A stretch of 16,921 bases of DNA from Treponema_I sp045597345 (GCA_045597345.1 JAZLJW010000202.1:1-16921); one strand, 5' to 3'. Shown: positions 7,561 through 15,470, counted from the first letter of the stretch. The notes: a model not told the origin generated them from the sequence alone. Numbers and translations: made by a program.

Positions 7561-9311
7561 TAAATCAACCGAATGGTTTCTGTTTCGCTTCTCTGATGGT
7601 ACTTAAGGAACAGTGTATTACCGCTGTGAACATATCCGGATGAGTTATAGGTTTCAAATCGGGGATCAGTGCGGAACTTGAGGCCGTAAATTTCAATTCC
7701 CTGGAATGGTGGAATTCCGTTAACAATCATGTAATGGGTAGCTCCTACAGGGAACTGAGCAGCAATGAGCGTTTCGTCAGCAGTCTTTGTCAACTCCAGT
7801 TTTTTTGCACAAGTCCATGCCCAGATGACTTCATCAGGGGTGGATGAAAGAATTTCAACATGAGGATACCAGGTATTATTGGTTACCAGCAGGGGATATA
7901 TAGTTCCGTATGTGTCGTAATCAAGTGCAGATGCAGAATTTAATGCGGAAACAGTTATAAGACGGCCTGTAGCAGTCAGCGTAGCATTGTTCTGATATTC
8001 ACCGTACCGCATCAGGGATACGCCGGTTTTCACTGCATCGATTACCCCTGCCTTAACGCCGTCTTGTGGATACAGCAGCAGCATATCATCTGAAACAACA
8101 GAAATCGAACGCAAATAATCAATACATTTAGGAATAGCCTGTTCAAGAAGTGCTGCTCCTTCTGGGTTAACCGACTGCAATGTGTACCAGGCATTAAGAA
8201 TACCGCCGGCTTGGTTTACACTGTTAATTTCAATATTTTCCTTTGCTGGCAGCTGGAGAATCTGTTTTGTTGCCGAAAAAGGAGTCAGTTTCAGATAGGA
8301 ATCAAAGAAATCAAGACCGAAAATATTAATGTTGTTGTTGTTTAAAGAATACGTCATCAGGTTTGTAATGTTATCCAGCTGCATGGTTAATGTACGGTTC
8401 ATTGCAACAAGTGAATTGAAGTATGGGGCAGAAAGAAAAGACCGGCGGGATGTAGCATTTCTGAAGGAAGAGCTGACCGCATTTACTCCCTGGGTATACT
8501 GTCCGTTACGTCCCATTTCAGCAACAGCGGAAACAATGGCTTTTTCAGAAATACCATCAGGTACATTTTGCTGCAACAGAGCACCAACAGCGGTAGTTAC
8601 CTGTTTAACAACCGCATCATATGCAGACTTCTGCGCCATTGAATAATGAATAATTTCATCAAAGGTGAATTCATGTTCCAGTACATATTCATGGCACAGA
8701 AATCCGTCATCCTGAAGATTAATGGTAATCTGACGGGTTTCAATAGTTGCCGCAGTCATAAGAAACTGTTCGCCTTTGGCAGTAACAAGATAATCTTCCA
8801 GACCAAGCCGTTCTGATTCCAGATGTTCAGCGCTCATGAAGCTGCTCATCTTGAATGGAATTGTTACCTGACTTACCTCAGTATCTGATTCTGTCACAAA
8901 GTACCGGACGCTGAAGGGAAGGGTTGCCAGTAGGGAAGTTTCTTCATTAAGGGTAATATCGGAACCCCGGAACTCAAGATAGGAACCATTGGTAAAGGTA
9001 AGTCTGACACCCTGTGCTGAAATCTGTTCCCATGATTGGAGAACTAATGGTTCCTTTATGAATTCAGTGCCGGCAAGAACGGGGTTAACGCTGTCAGAAT
9101 AAAAAGTCAGACCGTTAAAGGAAACCTGAAATGCGTTTTTAAGAACAGGATTGTTGTCTACGTCTTTTGTTTCAGTTAAAATCAGCCGAAGTGCACCAAA
9201 AGATTTTGATAAAACAGAATCACTTCTAAATTGCAGTGCAAAAATACCGAAAAGTATTAATAGATAGAGGAACGAAAAACCTAACAATTTTCTGATGGGA
9301 ATACGTGTCAT
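7557..9311 (-). CDS. Unrecognised membrane-anchored exported protein
   Basis: 584 residues that I do not recognise as any named family. The N-terminus has basic residues (Arg3, Arg7, Lys8) followed by a hydrophobic helix at about 9-27 without a clear cleavage site or lipobox cysteine, so it is probably an uncleaved anchor with the rest in the periplasm. Residues about 30-190 look beta-rich (alternating hydrophobics, several Asn/Gly turns). The middle, about 190-480, looks mainly helical, with an Asn-rich stretch (SLNNNNINIFGLDFF) and an alanine/glycine-rich helical part around GVKAGVIDAVKTGVSLMRYG. The last 100 residues again look beta-like. ATG 9311 follows GAGG by four bases. It is divergent from the TPR lipoprotein, 79 bases apart, which hints at a shared envelope role. 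Its TAA overlaps the TAG of the convergent fusion gene, so there is no room for a terminator between them. Confidence 0.7.
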   Translation of the reverse strand: MTRIPIRKLLGFSFLYLLILFGIFALQFRSDSVLSKSFGALRLILTETKDVDNNPVLKNAFQVSFNGLTFYSDSVNPVLAGTEFIKEPLVLQSWEQISAQGVRLTFTNGSYLEFRGSDITLNEETSLLATLPFSVRYFVTESDTEVSQVTIPFKMSSFMSAEHLESERLGLEDYLVTAKGEQFLMTAATIETRQITINLQDDGFLCHEYVLEHEFTFDEIIHYSMAQKSAYDAVVKQVTTAVGALLQQNVPDGISEKAIVSAVAEMGRNGQYTQGVNAVSSSFRNATSRRSFLSAPYFNSLVAMNRTLTMQLDNITNLMTYSLNNNNINIFGLDFFDSYLKLTPFSATKQILQLPAKENIEINSVNQAGGILNAWYTLQSVNPEGAALLEQAIPKCIDYLRSISVVSDDMLLLYPQDGVKAGVIDAVKTGVSLMRYGEYQNNATLTATGRLITVSALNSASALDYDTYGTIYPLLVTNNTWYPHVEILSSTPDEVIWAWTCAKKLELTKTADETLIAAQFPVGATHYMIVNGIPPFQGIEIYGLKFRTDPRFETYNSSGYVHSGNTLFLKYHQRSETETIRLIY

Positions 9312-9390
9312 TATGCCTCAGTGTAACTAATGACAGGTACATTTTCAACCTCATGTATCATTCCCCAAACTGTTTGCGCGGAGTAAAAAA

Positions 9391-10860
9391 ATGACAAAAA
9401 ACAAATCAGTACCTTTCTGCAATCGTATCATTCTGGCAGTTTTTCTGCTGTGTCTGGCCGGCTGTGCATCCAATCCACCTGTTGAACCGACACCCCCTGT
9501 TATCCCAGAACAACAGTTCCAGAAGGAAATATCGGTTGAACCCGCTCCAGCACCAAAGGAAAAAATATTTACTGTAGCCGGATTCATGGAAAAATTGCAG
9601 AAAACTCTTCGGGAAGGAACAAAAGAAGATGCTCTTGCTCTTTTTGATGAAATTCCAGATCTGTATGAAAATGACTTTGATCTTCAGTATCTGAAGGCAA
9701 CCATTCTTTTCTCTCTGGGGAAATATCAGGAAGCAGGGGAACTGGCGGATATTCTGGATCAGATGGACCCTGATAATGAAGATGTACTGATGCTGCGCAT
9801 GATGCTGGCAAAAGCAACAGGAAATACTGCTGCAAAAAGCCGGATTTTGCAGGAACTGCTTGCTGTCGATCCCTCCAATACAGATGCAAACACCGAGTTG
9901 GGTGATGAATGGATGTTGAAGCGTAATTTCAAAAAGGCAAATCAATATTACGTTAAAGCTCTCTCAGGAGATAAAAATAATGTGGACGCGTTATTGGGGT
10001 ATGGGCAGAGCTGTTACTATCTGGGAGATTTGAAAAACGCCGGTACTGCATTTACCCGACTGACGGAACTTGATCCCTCAAATGCTTTTGCCTGGTCATA
10101 TCTGGCAAAACTTGCAGCAGAATCGGAAAACTATGCTGTGGCAATTCAACATGTTGAAAAAGCTATAGCATTGGATCCGGATTTTTATGATTACTGGATC
10201 GATTATGGTCTGTACTTAAATCACCGGAATAAAGATAAAGAAGCTATAGAGGCCTGGACTAAAGCTATTTCAATTCGTCCTGATTACTTCCTTGGGTATG
10301 TATATCGCGGCGGATTATATGACAACACCAATAAACTGGAATTGGCGCTTGAAGACTACATCATGGTAACCAGGCTGAATCCGGAATACTACTATGCAGA
10401 TGAATCGATAGCAGTTTTATACTGGGGAATCGGTGATTATGCCAATAGTCGCGCCTGGTTTGAAAAAACGCTTTCTCTGTATCCTAAAAACAAATCGTAC
10501 TACATGATGATTGCCCTTTCTTACTACATGGAAGGAACAAAAGAAAGTAAAAAAGAAGGCCGTGATTATGTAAACAAAGTATGTTTGAAGCAGTTCCTTC
10601 CAAAGGAATCGGCAGAGTACGCAGTAGCACGGCTTTTTTATGATAATCTGCAGCCAGCTCAGGTTGATGCTAAGGTAAAAGCGATGGTAAACAGTAATGA
10701 CCGGGGTAAGTGGTTGTACTATCTGGGAATGTATTACCACATCAACGGTAATGACGAGATGGCCTATAAATACTATAGTGATGTAGAAACCATACAAAGT
10801 GCCCAGTTCTTTGAATTCCGTCTGAATGAATGGGCTATGAAAGGAAATATTGTAGAATGA
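9391..10860 (+). CDS. TPR-repeat lipoprotein
   Basis: 489 residues. The signal peptide (Lys/Arg-containing start, hydrophobic core at about 13-22) ends in the lipobox L22-A23-G24-C25; Cys25 would be lipidated. The +2 residue is Ala, so no inner-membrane retention Asp is seen. A Pro/Glu-rich linker (26-50) leads into tandem tetratricopeptide repeats from about residue 65 to the C-terminus; repeats are visible as recurring A..L....P....A...LG..Y...G....A...F patterns such as ALLGYGQSCYYLGDLKNAG and YIMVTRLNPEYYYADE. TPR superhelices bind partner proteins, so this is probably an envelope scaffold. ATG 9391 follows GGAG (9380-9383) by seven bases. Its TGA overlaps the ATG of the TraB-like gene (ATGA), so the two are translated together. 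The partner is unknown; the divergent exported protein is a candidate by context only. Confidence 0.85.
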   Translation: MTKNKSVPFCNRIILAVFLLCLAGCASNPPVEPTPPVIPEQQFQKEISVEPAPAPKEKIFTVAGFMEKLQKTLREGTKEDALALFDEIPDLYENDFDLQYLKATILFSLGKYQEAGELADILDQMDPDNEDVLMLRMMLAKATGNTAAKSRILQELLAVDPSNTDANTELGDEWMLKRNFKKANQYYVKALSGDKNNVDALLGYGQSCYYLGDLKNAGTAFTRLTELDPSNAFAWSYLAKLAAESENYAVAIQHVEKAIALDPDFYDYWIDYGLYLNHRNKDKEAIEAWTKAISIRPDYFLGYVYRGGLYDNTNKLELALEDYIMVTRLNPEYYYADESIAVLYWGIGDYANSRAWFEKTLSLYPKNKSYYMMIALSYYMEGTKESKKEGRDYVNKVCLKQFLPKESAEYAVARLFYDNLQPAQVDAKVKAMVNSNDRGKWLYYLGMYYHINGNDEMAYKYYSDVETIQSAQFFEFRLNEWAMKGNIVE

Positions 10861-12032
10861 GCCAGACAGAAAAACGTCTTACGCTGGGAGACCGCGAAAT
10901 TATTCTGGTAGGAACTGCCCATATATCACAGGAAAGTGTAGAAGAAGCCCGTCAGGTTATTCTGGATGAGCACCCTGATTGTGTAGCCATAGAACTTGAT
11001 GACCAGCGTCTGGCATCACTGAAAAATCCTGACAGCTGGAAGCAGCTTGATATCATAAAAGTGCTGAAAGACGGCAAAGGATTCCTGATGCTGGCAAACC
11101 TGGTACTCAGTTCGTTCCAGAAACGTCTGGGAGCTGATGTGGGAGTAAAACCAGGAGATGAAATGAAAGCCGCCATTGCCTGTGCTGAAGAAAACGGCAT
11201 CGCAACCGCCATGGTTGACCGCCCGATTCAGACTACGCTTCGCCGGGCATGGGCAAAAAATTCCTTCTGGGGAAAATGCAAGCTGCTGGGCGTACTTATT
11301 TCCAGCGCCTTTGAAACAGAAGAAGTATCTGCAGAAGATATTGAAAACCTGAAGAATTCCAGTGAAATGGATTCCATGATGAATGAAATGGCAGAATATC
11401 TGCCTGCCGTCAAGCAGGTTCTCATTGATGAACGCGACCAGTATTTGGCCGCAGGTATTTGGAATTGTACCGGAAAAAAAGTGGTAGCCATTCTTGGTGC
11501 GGGGCATCTTCCCGGCGTAGAACGTCACCTGAGTGCCTACGCTGCCGCCACAGAAAGCTCAGACGTGTCAGAAATCAACGTAATTCCACCGGCAGGCATT
11601 GGAGCCAAAGTTGCCGGTTTAATCTTCCCTGTGGCCATTGTCGCCCTTCTGGTTGCCGGATTCTTTACCAGCGGTGCAGGAACTTCCCTCAGCATGCTGA
11701 TTCAGTGGCTTTTATGGAACGGCTCTCTGGCAGCCTTGGGAACCCTGCTGGCTGCCGGTCATCCGCTGGCAATCCTGACCGGTTTTGTGGGGGCTCCCAT
11801 CGCAACCATCAACCCGGTTATCGGTGTCGGTCTTTTTACCGGTATTGTACAGGCTACCTTCGTAAAGCCGAAAATCAAGGATATGGAATCTCTGAGCGAT
11901 GATGTTACCAGCGTAAAAGGATTTTATAAGAACAGGATTTTACGCACACTGCTGGTATTCTTCCTGTCATCCATCGGCGGCATGATCGGAAACTTCATCG
12001 CAGTCCCCAACCTGATCGCGAGTCTGCATTAA
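10857..12032 (+). CDS. TraB/PrgY family membrane protein
   Basis: 391 residues from ATG 10857, chosen over the ATG 27 bases upstream because it overlaps the preceding TGA as ATGA and the protein then starts MSQTEKRLTLGDREIILVGTAH as in relatives. The N-terminal domain has the two GxxH motifs of the TraB/TIKI-like superfamily: GTAH at 19-22 and GAGH at 214-217, plus the conserved acidic residue Glu46 in AIELD. These are proposed metal ligands in a peptidase-like fold. PrgY and TraB of Enterococcus limit the activity of endogenous peptide pheromone, and TIKI proteins are proteases. After residue about 245 there are four or so hydrophobic helices (GLIFPVAIVALLVAGFF, MLIQWLLWN..LAALGTLLA, a Pro/Gly-rich pair around PVIGVGLFTGIV, and LLVFFLSSIGGMIGNF). 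The soluble domain precedes the membrane part and no signal peptide is seen, so it probably faces the cytoplasm. Family firm, substrate unknown. Confidence 0.85.
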   Translation: MSQTEKRLTLGDREIILVGTAHISQESVEEARQVILDEHPDCVAIELDDQRLASLKNPDSWKQLDIIKVLKDGKGFLMLANLVLSSFQKRLGADVGVKPGDEMKAAIACAEENGIATAMVDRPIQTTLRRAWAKNSFWGKCKLLGVLISSAFETEEVSAEDIENLKNSSEMDSMMNEMAEYLPAVKQVLIDERDQYLAAGIWNCTGKKVVAILGAGHLPGVERHLSAYAAATESSDVSEINVIPPAGIGAKVAGLIFPVAIVALLVAGFFTSGAGTSLSMLIQWLLWNGSLAALGTLLAAGHPLAILTGFVGAPIATINPVIGVGLFTGIVQATFVKPKIKDMESLSDDVTSVKGFYKNRILRTLLVFFLSSIGGMIGNFIAVPNLIASLH

Positions 12033-12035
12033 GTA

Positions 12036-12173
12036 TCTGAAAATACTACCAGTCAGCCGGAGTCTGGCAAAACCGCTAGCTGGCGTCGCTACAGGCGAAG
12101 GGCGGAGAGGAAACTATCGTTCCGCCCTTCGACAGTTTTTGCCAGCCTCCATCTTCCTTCCCGTATTTTCAGA
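12036..12173. repeat. Nested imperfect palindrome, about 138 bases, downstream of the TraB-like gene
   Basis: Starting four bases after the stop codon, three complementary arm pairs are nested about one centre. The outer arms are TCTGAAAATAC (12036-12046) and GTATTTTCAGA (12163-12173), a perfect 11 bp. The middle arms are 12059-12072 and 12137-12150 (GGAG, one mismatch, then CTGGCAAAA), 13 of 14 pairs. The inner arms are CGAAGGGCGGA (12096-12106) and TCCGCCCTTCG (12121-12131), a perfect 11 bp with a 14-base loop. A small side stem TAGC/GCTA lies at 12077-12091. No T-run follows the inner stem, so it is not a plain terminator. It could be a structured 3' end or an intergenic repeat element. 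Confidence 0.65.
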
Positions 12174-12193
12174 CAAGCTTACGATAATGATCT

Positions 12194-12328
12194 GATTTCA
12201 TCAGAGTGGGACGCATAAAAAAGAAGCAAGGAGGACCCGTCAACGAAACATGGCGAAGCTCATGTTGAGGGAATGACGGGAGTTTCCTTGCTTTTTTTTT
12301 CGTTGCTGGGGCCCGCTCTGATGAAATC
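12194..12328. terminator. Bidirectional terminator embedded in a long nested palindrome
   Basis: A second, unrelated nested structure. The outer arms are GATTTCATCAGAGTGGG (12194-12210) and CCCGCTCTGATGAAATC (12312-12328), 17 pairs with one G-T. The next arms are AAAAAAGAAGCAAGGA (12217-12232) and TCCTTGCTTTTTTTTT (12285-12300), 16 pairs with one G-T. Inside are CCCGTCA/TGACGGG (12236-12242, 12274-12280) and AACATG/CATGTT (12247-12252, 12261-12266). On the plus strand the stem ends in a nine-T run; on the minus strand in TTCTTTTTT. It can therefore stop transcription from both the TraB-like gene and the opp operon. The extra 17-bp outer stem is not needed for termination and would form only in read-through RNA. 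Confidence 0.8.
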
Positions 12329-12344
12329 TTGAGCTAACCCCAGC
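12305..12344. promoter_or_regulatory. Alternative stem next to the oppF stop
   Basis: GCTGGGG (12305-12311) is perfectly complementary to CCCCAGC (12338-12344). The right outer arm of the terminator structure (12312-12328) lies in the loop between them, so the two pairings compete or would form a pseudoknot. A short CCCC-AGC-GGGG hairpin (12338-12348) directly follows the oppF stop on the minus strand. Pairing is seen; a function is inference. Confidence 0.35.
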
Positions 12345-12350
12345 GGGGGA

Positions 12351-13367
12351 TTATTTCTGGTAGAGCCAGCAGGCTACCTGGTGGTCTTTTCCGGCTTCCG
12401 AATGCACTTCCAGCTTTGGCAGACTGGATTTACAGCAGTCCATATGCTTTGGACAGCGGTCATAGAATGCACAACCGGGGCGCTGTACGGTCGGCGATGG
12501 AACATCACCGGGCAGAATAATGCGCTGGCGTTTTGCTTCAATTTCCGGATCCGGAATCGGTGCTGCAGACAGCAGCGCCTGTGTATATGGGTGCATCGGA
12601 TTTTTGTACAGGTCTTCGTAGTTTGCAATCTCCACGATTTTACCCAGATACATGACGGCAATGCGGTCAGAAATATACTGGATTACTGCCAGGTCATGGG
12701 CAATAAACAGATAAGTCAGCCCCATATCCTTCTGAACTTCCTTGAACAGGTTCAGAATCTGAGCCTGAATGGAAACGTCCAGTGCAGAAACCGGTTCATC
12801 TGCCAGAATCAGCTTTGGCTTTAATGCCAGTGCACGGGCAATACCGATTCTCTGACGCTGACCGCCGGAAAATTCGTGGGGATACCGGTTCTTAAAGTAG
12901 TGGGAAAGGCCAACCAGCTCCATAAGCCGGTCAACTTCCTTGTCAATTTCTGCATCGGTCATGGTGATGATGCCCCGCTGACGGTAAATCAGCATAGGTT
13001 CAGCAATAATCTGACCGGTAGTCATACGGGGGTTCAGGGAACTGTAGGGATCCTGGAATACCATCTGCATGTCTTTGCGGCTGGCAAGCAGCTCTTTCTT
13101 TGACATGGTACACAGATCCTTACCTTCCAGCAGGACCTCACCGGCAGTAGGCTTGTACAGCTGTGCTACGGCACGGGCAACGGTTGACTTACCGCAGCCG
13201 GATTCACCTACCAGACCCAGGGTTTCACCGGGCTTAATGGCAAAGTTTACGCCGTCAACGGCATATACGTAGTTTTTCTGTTTGCTGAAAAGACCTTTGC
13301 TTCCCATGGGAAAATGCATTTTCAGGTCTTTTACTTCAAGCAGATATTCGCTTTTCTGTTCACTCAT
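12351..13367 (-). CDS. oppF: Oligopeptide ABC importer, ATP-binding protein OppF
   Basis: 338 residues, the usual size for OppF/DppF. One of two ATPases that power peptide uptake, at the cytoplasmic face of OppBC. Walker A GESGCGKS at 54-61, Q-loop VFQDP (103-107), signature SGGQRQ at 167-172, Walker B LILADEP (186-192) and H-loop His224 in FIAHDLAV. The C-terminal peptide-transporter extension contains Cys299, Cys305, Cys311/312 and Cys333. This resembles the cysteine set that binds a [4Fe-4S] cluster in some OppD/DppD-type subunits, though a cluster here is inferred. ATG 13367 overlaps the oppD stop as ATGA, with AAGGAG seven bases upstream inside oppD, so the two ATPases are made in step. 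Last gene of the operon; the terminator lies in the region beyond its stop. Confidence 0.95.
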   Translation of the reverse strand: MSEQKSEYLLEVKDLKMHFPMGSKGLFSKQKNYVYAVDGVNFAIKPGETLGLVGESGCGKSTVARAVAQLYKPTAGEVLLEGKDLCTMSKKELLASRKDMQMVFQDPYSSLNPRMTTGQIIAEPMLIYRQRGIITMTDAEIDKEVDRLMELVGLSHYFKNRYPHEFSGGQRQRIGIARALALKPKLILADEPVSALDVSIQAQILNLFKEVQKDMGLTYLFIAHDLAVIQYISDRIAVMYLGKIVEIANYEDLYKNPMHPYTQALLSAAPIPDPEIEAKRQRIILPGDVPSPTVQRPGCAFYDRCPKHMDCCKSSLPKLEVHSEAGKDHQVACWLYQK

Positions 13368-14389
13368 TGTGCATCTCCTTCGGCCATGGCAGCCTTAATG
13401 TCTTCTGGTCCTGCGTACTGCCAGCATGAAGCACTGTGTCCGTTTTCAAATTCTTTCAGCGGAGGATACTTCTTCTTGCAGATTTCGCTGGCCTTGCTGC
13501 ACCGTGGATAGAACGGACAGCAGGGCGGCAGGTCGATAACGTTTGGTGGAAGACCGGGGATGGAGTACAGCTTGTCTTTTGTCGGTTTATCAAGACGGGG
13601 AACAGAATCAATAAGACCCTGGGTATACGGATGTTTCGGTTCCTTAAAGATGTCGGCAGTAGAACCGCGTTCAACAACGCGACCGGCATACATAACCATG
13701 ATGGTGTCACACATGCCGGCAACAACACCCAGCGAGTGGGTAATCATGATTACGGCAGTTCCCAGACGTTTGGTCAGGTCCTGCATCAGTTCCAGAATCT
13801 GTGCCTGAATGGTTACGTCCAGTGCAGAAGTCGGTTCGTCAGCAATCAGAATTTCCGGGTTGCAGGAAAGCCCCATGGCAATCATTACGCGCTGACGCAT
13901 ACCTCCCGAGAACTGGTGTGGGTAACAGTCAATGCGTTCTTCTGCAGCAGGAATACCTGCCAGCTTCAGCATTTCAATGGCTTTTGCCTTTGCATCTTTC
14001 TTGTTCAGGCCCTGATGCAGCTGAATGGTTTCAATCATCTGAGTAGAAATCTTCAGGAACGGATTCAGAGAGCTCATAGGATCCTGGAAAATCATGGAAA
14101 TCTTGTTTCCGCGGATTTTCCGCAGTTCTTTTTCGCTCAGTTTCAGAATATCCTGACCGTTGAACAGTACTTCACCGTCTTCAATGCGGCCGGGGGTCTG
14201 TACCAAGTTCATGATTGAAAGGTTGGTAACGCTCTTTCCGGAACCGGATTCACCTACAATACCGATGGTTTCTCCCTTGTGCAGGTCAAAATCAATGCCG
14301 TTTACAGCACGTACAACGCCTTCATCGGTGTAGAAAAATGTTTTCAGTCCTTTTACTTCAAGGATTTTTTCGTCACTTACAGGTTTCAT
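13364..14389 (-). CDS. oppD: Oligopeptide ABC importer, ATP-binding protein OppD
   Basis: 341 residues, typical for OppD/DppD. Walker A GESGSGKS at 46-53, Q-loop FQDP (101-104), signature SGGMRQRV (161-168), Walker B ILIADEP (180-186) and D-loop SALD. The H-loop reads THSLGV, with the catalytic His218 kept but Ser219 where these proteins nearly always have Asp. The C-terminal oligopeptide-transporter extension has CPFYPRC (291-297), Cys304 and Cys322, the spacing seen in family members shown to hold a [4Fe-4S] cluster. ATG 14389 follows GAGGT; the ribosome site overlaps the oppC stop eight bases away, suggesting coupled translation. Forms a heterodimer with OppF. Confidence 0.95.
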   Translation of the reverse strand: MKPVSDEKILEVKGLKTFFYTDEGVVRAVNGIDFDLHKGETIGIVGESGSGKSVTNLSIMNLVQTPGRIEDGEVLFNGQDILKLSEKELRKIRGNKISMIFQDPMSSLNPFLKISTQMIETIQLHQGLNKKDAKAKAIEMLKLAGIPAAEERIDCYPHQFSGGMRQRVMIAMGLSCNPEILIADEPTSALDVTIQAQILELMQDLTKRLGTAVIMITHSLGVVAGMCDTIMVMYAGRVVERGSTADIFKEPKHPYTQGLIDSVPRLDKPTKDKLYSIPGLPPNVIDLPPCCPFYPRCSKASEICKKKYPPLKEFENGHSASCWQYAGPEDIKAAMAEGDAQ

Positions 14390-14397
14390 CGCTTACC

Positions 14398-15456
14398 TCA
14401 CACCTTGTTCTTGCTCTGTGGGTCAAATGCATCGCGCATACCGTCGCCGACAAAGTTCATGGCAAACAGGAAAATGGTCATGATAACGGCAGGAACCAGA
14501 AGCTGCCATGGATACAGTTCCATACCCTTTACACCGTCAGAAACCAGAGATCCCCAGCTGGCAAGCGGGGCAGAGACACCCAGACCCAGGAATGAGAGGA
14601 AACTTTCGTTCATGATGAAAGAAGGCAGACTTAATGATGAATAAACGATGATGATACCGATGGTATTGGGCAGCAGGTGCTTTGCAATAATGCGGGCAGG
14701 ACTGGCACCCATGGATTTAGCAGCCTGAACGAACTCACTGTTTTTCAGGGAGATGATCTGGCCACGGACTACGCGGGCAATGGAAAGCCAGGAAACCAGC
14801 GCAATGGCAACGAACAGGATGACGATATTACGTCCCAGCAGAGCCATCATGATGATTACGATGAGCATGTAGGGAAGACCGTACATGATGTCGACAAAGC
14901 GCATGATCAGGTTATCGATCCAGCCGCCGGCATATCCGGCAATAGCACCAAAGAAAATGCCGACAATCAGGGCAGTAATGGTACCGATGATACCGATGGC
15001 GATGGAAATACGGCCACCGTACAGGGTACGTGAAAGCATATCGCGGCCCAGGGTATCGGTTCCCAGGAAGTAATGGCGCTGATGTACCGGGTTGGTAGCG
15101 ATATCAGCACGCATTGCATCCAGTTCGGCCTGTTCTTCTGCAGTATAAGAAGAACGTTTCTGTTTTGCCATTACTTTGTGGAAATATGCTTCACGCTGCT
15201 GGAGCATAACCTCTCCGGCTGGTTTGAAACTTGGCGGCAGATTGGTATGTTCCAGCACCTGTTCTTCGTAGGGATGAATAGGCAGGATAGGAGTAACCAG
15301 AGCGAGCAGACAGTATATTCCGACAACCCAGAGCCCCAGCAGAGCCATTCTGTTTTTTCTCAGGCGTTTCCAGGCGTCATCCCACAGTGAAACAGGTTTA
15401 ACGTACTGGTTGAATTCGTTCAGTGCCTGTTCCGTTTTCTTATTGAATTTCAACAT
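14398..15456 (-). CDS. oppC: Oligopeptide ABC importer, permease OppC, with an enlarged N-terminal periplasmic loop
   Basis: Inner-membrane permease pairing with OppB. A cytoplasmic N-terminus is followed by the first helix at about 37-58, then LGTDTLGRDMLSR (131-143), which marks entry to the conserved core, and further helices. The EAA coupling motif that contacts the ATPases is at about 240-263 (SEFVQAAKSMGASPARIIAKH). 352 residues is about 50 more than E. coli OppC (302). The extra length is residues about 78-130, a charged, probably helical segment (LQQREAYFHKVMAKQKRSS.. TAEEQAELDAMRADIA) between the first helix and the LGTD motif, in the external loop. ATG 15456 has a strong AAGGAGGT ribosome site eight bases upstream. 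Operon position after oppB and before oppD. Confidence 0.95.
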   Translation of the reverse strand: MLKFNKKTEQALNEFNQYVKPVSLWDDAWKRLRKNRMALLGLWVVGIYCLLALVTPILPIHPYEEQVLEHTNLPPSFKPAGEVMLQQREAYFHKVMAKQKRSSYTAEEQAELDAMRADIATNPVHQRHYFLGTDTLGRDMLSRTLYGGRISIAIGIIGTITALIVGIFFGAIAGYAGGWIDNLIMRFVDIMYGLPYMLIVIIMMALLGRNIVILFVAIALVSWLSIARVVRGQIISLKNSEFVQAAKSMGASPARIIAKHLLPNTIGIIIVYSSLSLPSFIMNESFLSFLGLGVSAPLASWGSLVSDGVKGMELYPWQLLVPAVIMTIFLFAMNFVGDGMRDAFDPQSKNKV

Positions 15457-15470
15457 AATCAGGCACCTCC

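Noticed and set aside
9312..9390. TTGAAA-17-TACACT as minus-strand promoter for the exported protein gene
   Set aside because: Spacing looks good, but the -10 lies only 5 bases from the ribosome-site region and start, leaving almost no leader; too weak to list.
10830..10856. Upstream ATG 10830 as start of the TraB-like gene
   Set aside because: It lies inside the TPR gene without a ribosome site, and the ATGA overlap at 10857 gives a start matching the family.
11459..11902. 147-residue plus-strand frame inside the TraB-like gene
   Set aside because: Arg/Cys/Ser-rich shadow of the real frame, with no ribosome site or family similarity.
12036..12328. CRISPR-like or tandem repeat array
   Set aside because: The two palindromic structures differ in sequence and there are no evenly spaced direct repeats.
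12194..12328. Definite MITE or insertion sequence remnant
   Set aside because: The 17-bp arms look like terminal inverted repeats, but no flanking target-site duplication is visible and no transposase fragment is present; kept only as a possibility.
13436..14218. 260-residue plus-strand open frame opposite oppD
   Set aside because: It is antisense to a clear oppD with all ATPase motifs, has a low-complexity His/Asn/Phe-rich composition and resembles no protein family.
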